DNA from: CAYLMM01 sp964384825
GTDB lineage: Bacteria; Krumholzibacteriota; Krumholzibacteriia; LZORAL124-64-63
DNA length: 6,197 bases
Direction: 5' to 3'
Assembly: GCA_964384825.1 (NCBI GenBank)
Contig: CAYLMM010000093.1
Location: 1 to 6,197 of the forward strand
Part shown: positions 4,465 to 6,197 of the stretch, piece by piece
Layout of the letters: each line of letters starts with the position of its first letter
Numbering within the stretch: the stretch's first letter is position 1
Made by a program: the position numbers and the translations under genes
Notes under the pieces: model-generated
The model's input: the letters and a program-made list of their open reading frames with translations, nothing else
Database searches by the model: none
What the model was told of the DNA's origin: nothing

Positions 4465-6197
4465 ATGGCCCAGACCGTCGTCGAAAAGATCGCCCAGGCC
4501 CACGCCGTGGATCTGCCCGCGGGCGCCGAACTGCACGCCGGAGACTTCGTCACCCTGGTCCCCGACCACGTCATGACCCACGACAACACCGCGGCGGTGC
4601 TGCTGAAGTTCGAGAAGCTCGGCGCGGGCCGGGTGAACGATCCGCGGCAGCCGGTCTTCGCCCTGGACCACAACATCCAGGACACGGGCAAGGCGAACCT
4701 GGCCAAGTACGCGAAGATCGAGAAGTTCGCCGCCGACCAGGGCGTGGTCTTCCATCCCGCCGGCGCCGGCATCGGCCACCAGCTGATGCTCGAGAACGGC
4801 TTCGTCAAGCCGGGCGGCTTCGTGGTGGCCAGCGACAGCCACTCGAACATCTACGGCGCGCTGGGCGCGGTCGGCACCCCGGTGGTGCGCACCGACGCCG
4901 CCGCCCTGTGGGCCACCGGCCGCACCTGGTGGCAGATCCCGCGGACGGTGCGCGTCGAGCTGACCGGAGAACTGCGCCCCGGAGTCACGGGCAAGGACGT
5001 CATCATCACCCTCTGCGGCCTGTACAACCAGGGCGAGGCCCTGAACGCCGCGATCGAGTTCGGCGGGCCGGGCGTGGCCTCGCTGTCGATCGAATCGCGC
5101 ATGAGCATCAGCAACATGACCACCGAGTGGGGCGCGCTGGTGGGATGGTTCCCCTGCGACGGCCTGACCCTGGCCTGGCTGCGCGCCCGCGCCGACCGGC
5201 TGATCGCCGCCGGCCTGGGCCACCGCGTCGCCGAGGCGAACCTGGCGCGCTGGGCCGAGAACCCGCCCGCATCCGACGCCGACGCCGCCTACGCCGGCGT
5301 GATCGAGCTCGACCTGGGCTCGGTCTCGCCCCATCTCTCCGGCCCGGACACCGTGCAGAAGATGACCGCGCTGACCGAGATGGCGGCCACGGGCGTGAAG
5401 ATCGACAAGGCCTACCTGGTGTCCTGCGTCAACTCGCGGCTCGAGGATCTGGAGCAGGCCGCCGCGGTGGTCCGCGGCGCGAAGGTGGCCGACGGCGTGG
5501 AGTTCTACGTCGCCGCCGCCAGCGAACTGGTCCAGCAGCAGGCCGAGCGGAGCGGAGCCTGGGGCGCCCTGCTGGAAGCCGGCGCCAGACCGCTGCCGCC
5601 GGGCTGCGGGCCGTGCATCGGGCTGGGCGTCGGGCTGCTGGAAGCCGGCGAGGTGGGCATCTCGGCCACCAACCGCAACTTCAAGGGCCGGATGGGATCG
5701 CGCGACGCCAAGTGCTTCCTGGCCAGCCCCGCGGTGGTCGCCGCCTCCGCGCTGGCGGGCAAGGTGGCCGCGCCGGGCGAGTTCGACGCCTCGGTCCCGG
5801 CCTACGCCTTCGCCGCGCGCGAGCTGCCGCGCTCGGACGCCGCGGTCGAGATCATCGACGGCTTCCCCGCCGCGGTCGAGGGCCGCGCCCTGTGGCTGCC
5901 CCAGGACAACCTGAACACCGACGGCATCTACGGGAAGGACTACACCTACCGCGAGGACATCACCCCGGCCGAGATGGCCAAGGTCGTGATGGAGAACTAC
6001 GACCCCGCCTTCGCCGGCATCGTGAACGAAGGCGACATGCTGGTCGGCGGCTACAACTTCGGCACCGGATCCTCGCGCGAGCAGGCGGTCACCGCCCTGC
6101 AGGCCGCCGGCGTGTCGATGGTCGTGGCCGCGTCGTACTCGCAGACCTACCTGCGCAACGCCATCAACAACGGGTTCATCTGCCTGGAGAGCCCGGC
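4465..6197 (+). CDS. Single-chain, fungal Lys4-type homoaconitase-like hydratase (partial, 3' end missing)
   Basis: This is an aconitase-superfamily 4Fe-4S dehydratase; 577 residues are visible, and perhaps 70-120 remain beyond the edge. Known Lys4 enzymes act on homocitrate/homoaconitate in the alpha-aminoadipate lysine pathway. The catalytic domains come first: FALDHNIQ (D68, H69) and ASDSHSNIYGALG (D124, S125, H126) correspond to aconitase active-site residues. Cluster ligands are C321 in VSCVNSR and C381/C384 in PPGCGPCIGLG. The swivel domain is fused on the same chain, with NLNTDGIYGKDYTY (482-495) and NFGTGSSREQA (531-541). Segments VRTDAAALWATGRTWWQIP, MTTEWGAL and VMENYDPAF match, from memory, fungal homoaconitase rather than TCA aconitase (which has TDHI in the swivel loop) or two-subunit LeuC/LeuD and LysT/LysU types. 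The ATG follows GGAGAGGGAG by four bases. The family call is firm; the substrate is not, and a TCA aconitase role is possible. Confidence 0.87.
   Translation, partial: MAQTVVEKIAQAHAVDLPAGAELHAGDFVTLVPDHVMTHDNTAAVLLKFEKLGAGRVNDPRQPVFALDHNIQDTGKANLAKYAKIEKFAADQGVVFHPAGAGIGHQLMLENGFVKPGGFVVASDSHSNIYGALGAVGTPVVRTDAAALWATGRTWWQIPRTVRVELTGELRPGVTGKDVIITLCGLYNQGEALNAAIEFGGPGVASLSIESRMSISNMTTEWGALVGWFPCDGLTLAWLRARADRLIAAGLGHRVAEANLARWAENPPASDADAAYAGVIELDLGSVSPHLSGPDTVQKMTALTEMAATGVKIDKAYLVSCVNSRLEDLEQAAAVVRGAKVADGVEFYVAAASELVQQQAERSGAWGALLEAGARPLPPGCGPCIGLGVGLLEAGEVGISATNRNFKGRMGSRDAKCFLASPAVVAASALAGKVAAPGEFDASVPAYAFAARELPRSDAAVEIIDGFPAAVEGRALWLPQDNLNTDGIYGKDYTYREDITPAEMAKVVMENYDPAFAGIVNEGDMLVGGYNFGTGSSREQAVTALQAAGVSMVVAASYSQTYLRNAINNGFICLESP

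Noticed and set aside
4420..5334. Minus-strand open frames opposite the homoaconitase-like gene
   Set aside because: They are antisense to a gene with conserved active-site and Fe-S cysteine motifs. Their composition is typical of GC-rich shadows.
1..6197. CRISPR array, tRNA or rRNA gene, insertion sequence, phage or defence system
   Set aside because: No regularly spaced repeats, cloverleaf-like segment with a CCA-type end, transposase, integrase or defence-protein motif was seen on either strand.

Overview
The window is GC-rich bacterial DNA, with coding regions at roughly 70-80% GC by eye. It carries housekeeping metabolism and no sign of phage, insertion sequences, CRISPR or RNA genes. 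The alpha2-beta2 type of pyruvate dehydrogenase, the prokaryotic ferritin and the strong Shine-Dalgarno sites indicate a bacterium. I cannot place it in a phylum. The single-chain, fungal-type homoaconitase-like gene argues against a well-studied proteobacterium or actinobacterium and would fit a less-studied GC-rich lineage, but that placement is inference.

Minus strand, 1-2530: a tight operon in the order E1-alpha (pdhA), E1-beta (pdhB), E2 (pdhC, cut by the window start). pdhA and pdhB overlap by 8 bases. pdhB and pdhC are 10 bases apart, and the pdhC Shine-Dalgarno overlaps the pdhB stop. Together they would convert pyruvate (or a related 2-oxo acid) to acetyl-CoA. The E3 gene is not in view.

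2531-2812: a divergent control region between pdhA and a ferritin gene. The pdhA side holds a perfect 16-bp palindrome directly before the pdhA ribosome binding site and a GATAAT -10 candidate. The ferritin side holds a TTGACT-17-TGGATT promoter candidate and a GTG start behind AAGGAG.

Plus strand, 2813-3325: a ferritin with all expected ferroxidase-centre residues. It converges on a 75-residue three-helix membrane protein (minus, 3456-3683). A perfect 13-bp hairpin between them can end both transcripts.

3684-3900: an AT-richer divergent spacer (one 60-base line is 40% GC), followed on the plus strand by a two-CBS-domain protein (3901-4341).

4342-6197: a short spacer with hairpins and a promoter candidate, then an aconitase-superfamily gene open at the right edge. 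Its sequence resembles the fungal Lys4 homoaconitase more than TCA aconitases or the two-subunit prokaryotic homoaconitases. This is the most unusual gene here.

Taken together, the window joins carbon entry to the citrate cycle (PDH), an aconitase-type Fe-S dehydratase, iron storage and a probable adenylate-sensing CBS protein. Whether they are co-regulated is not shown by the sequence.
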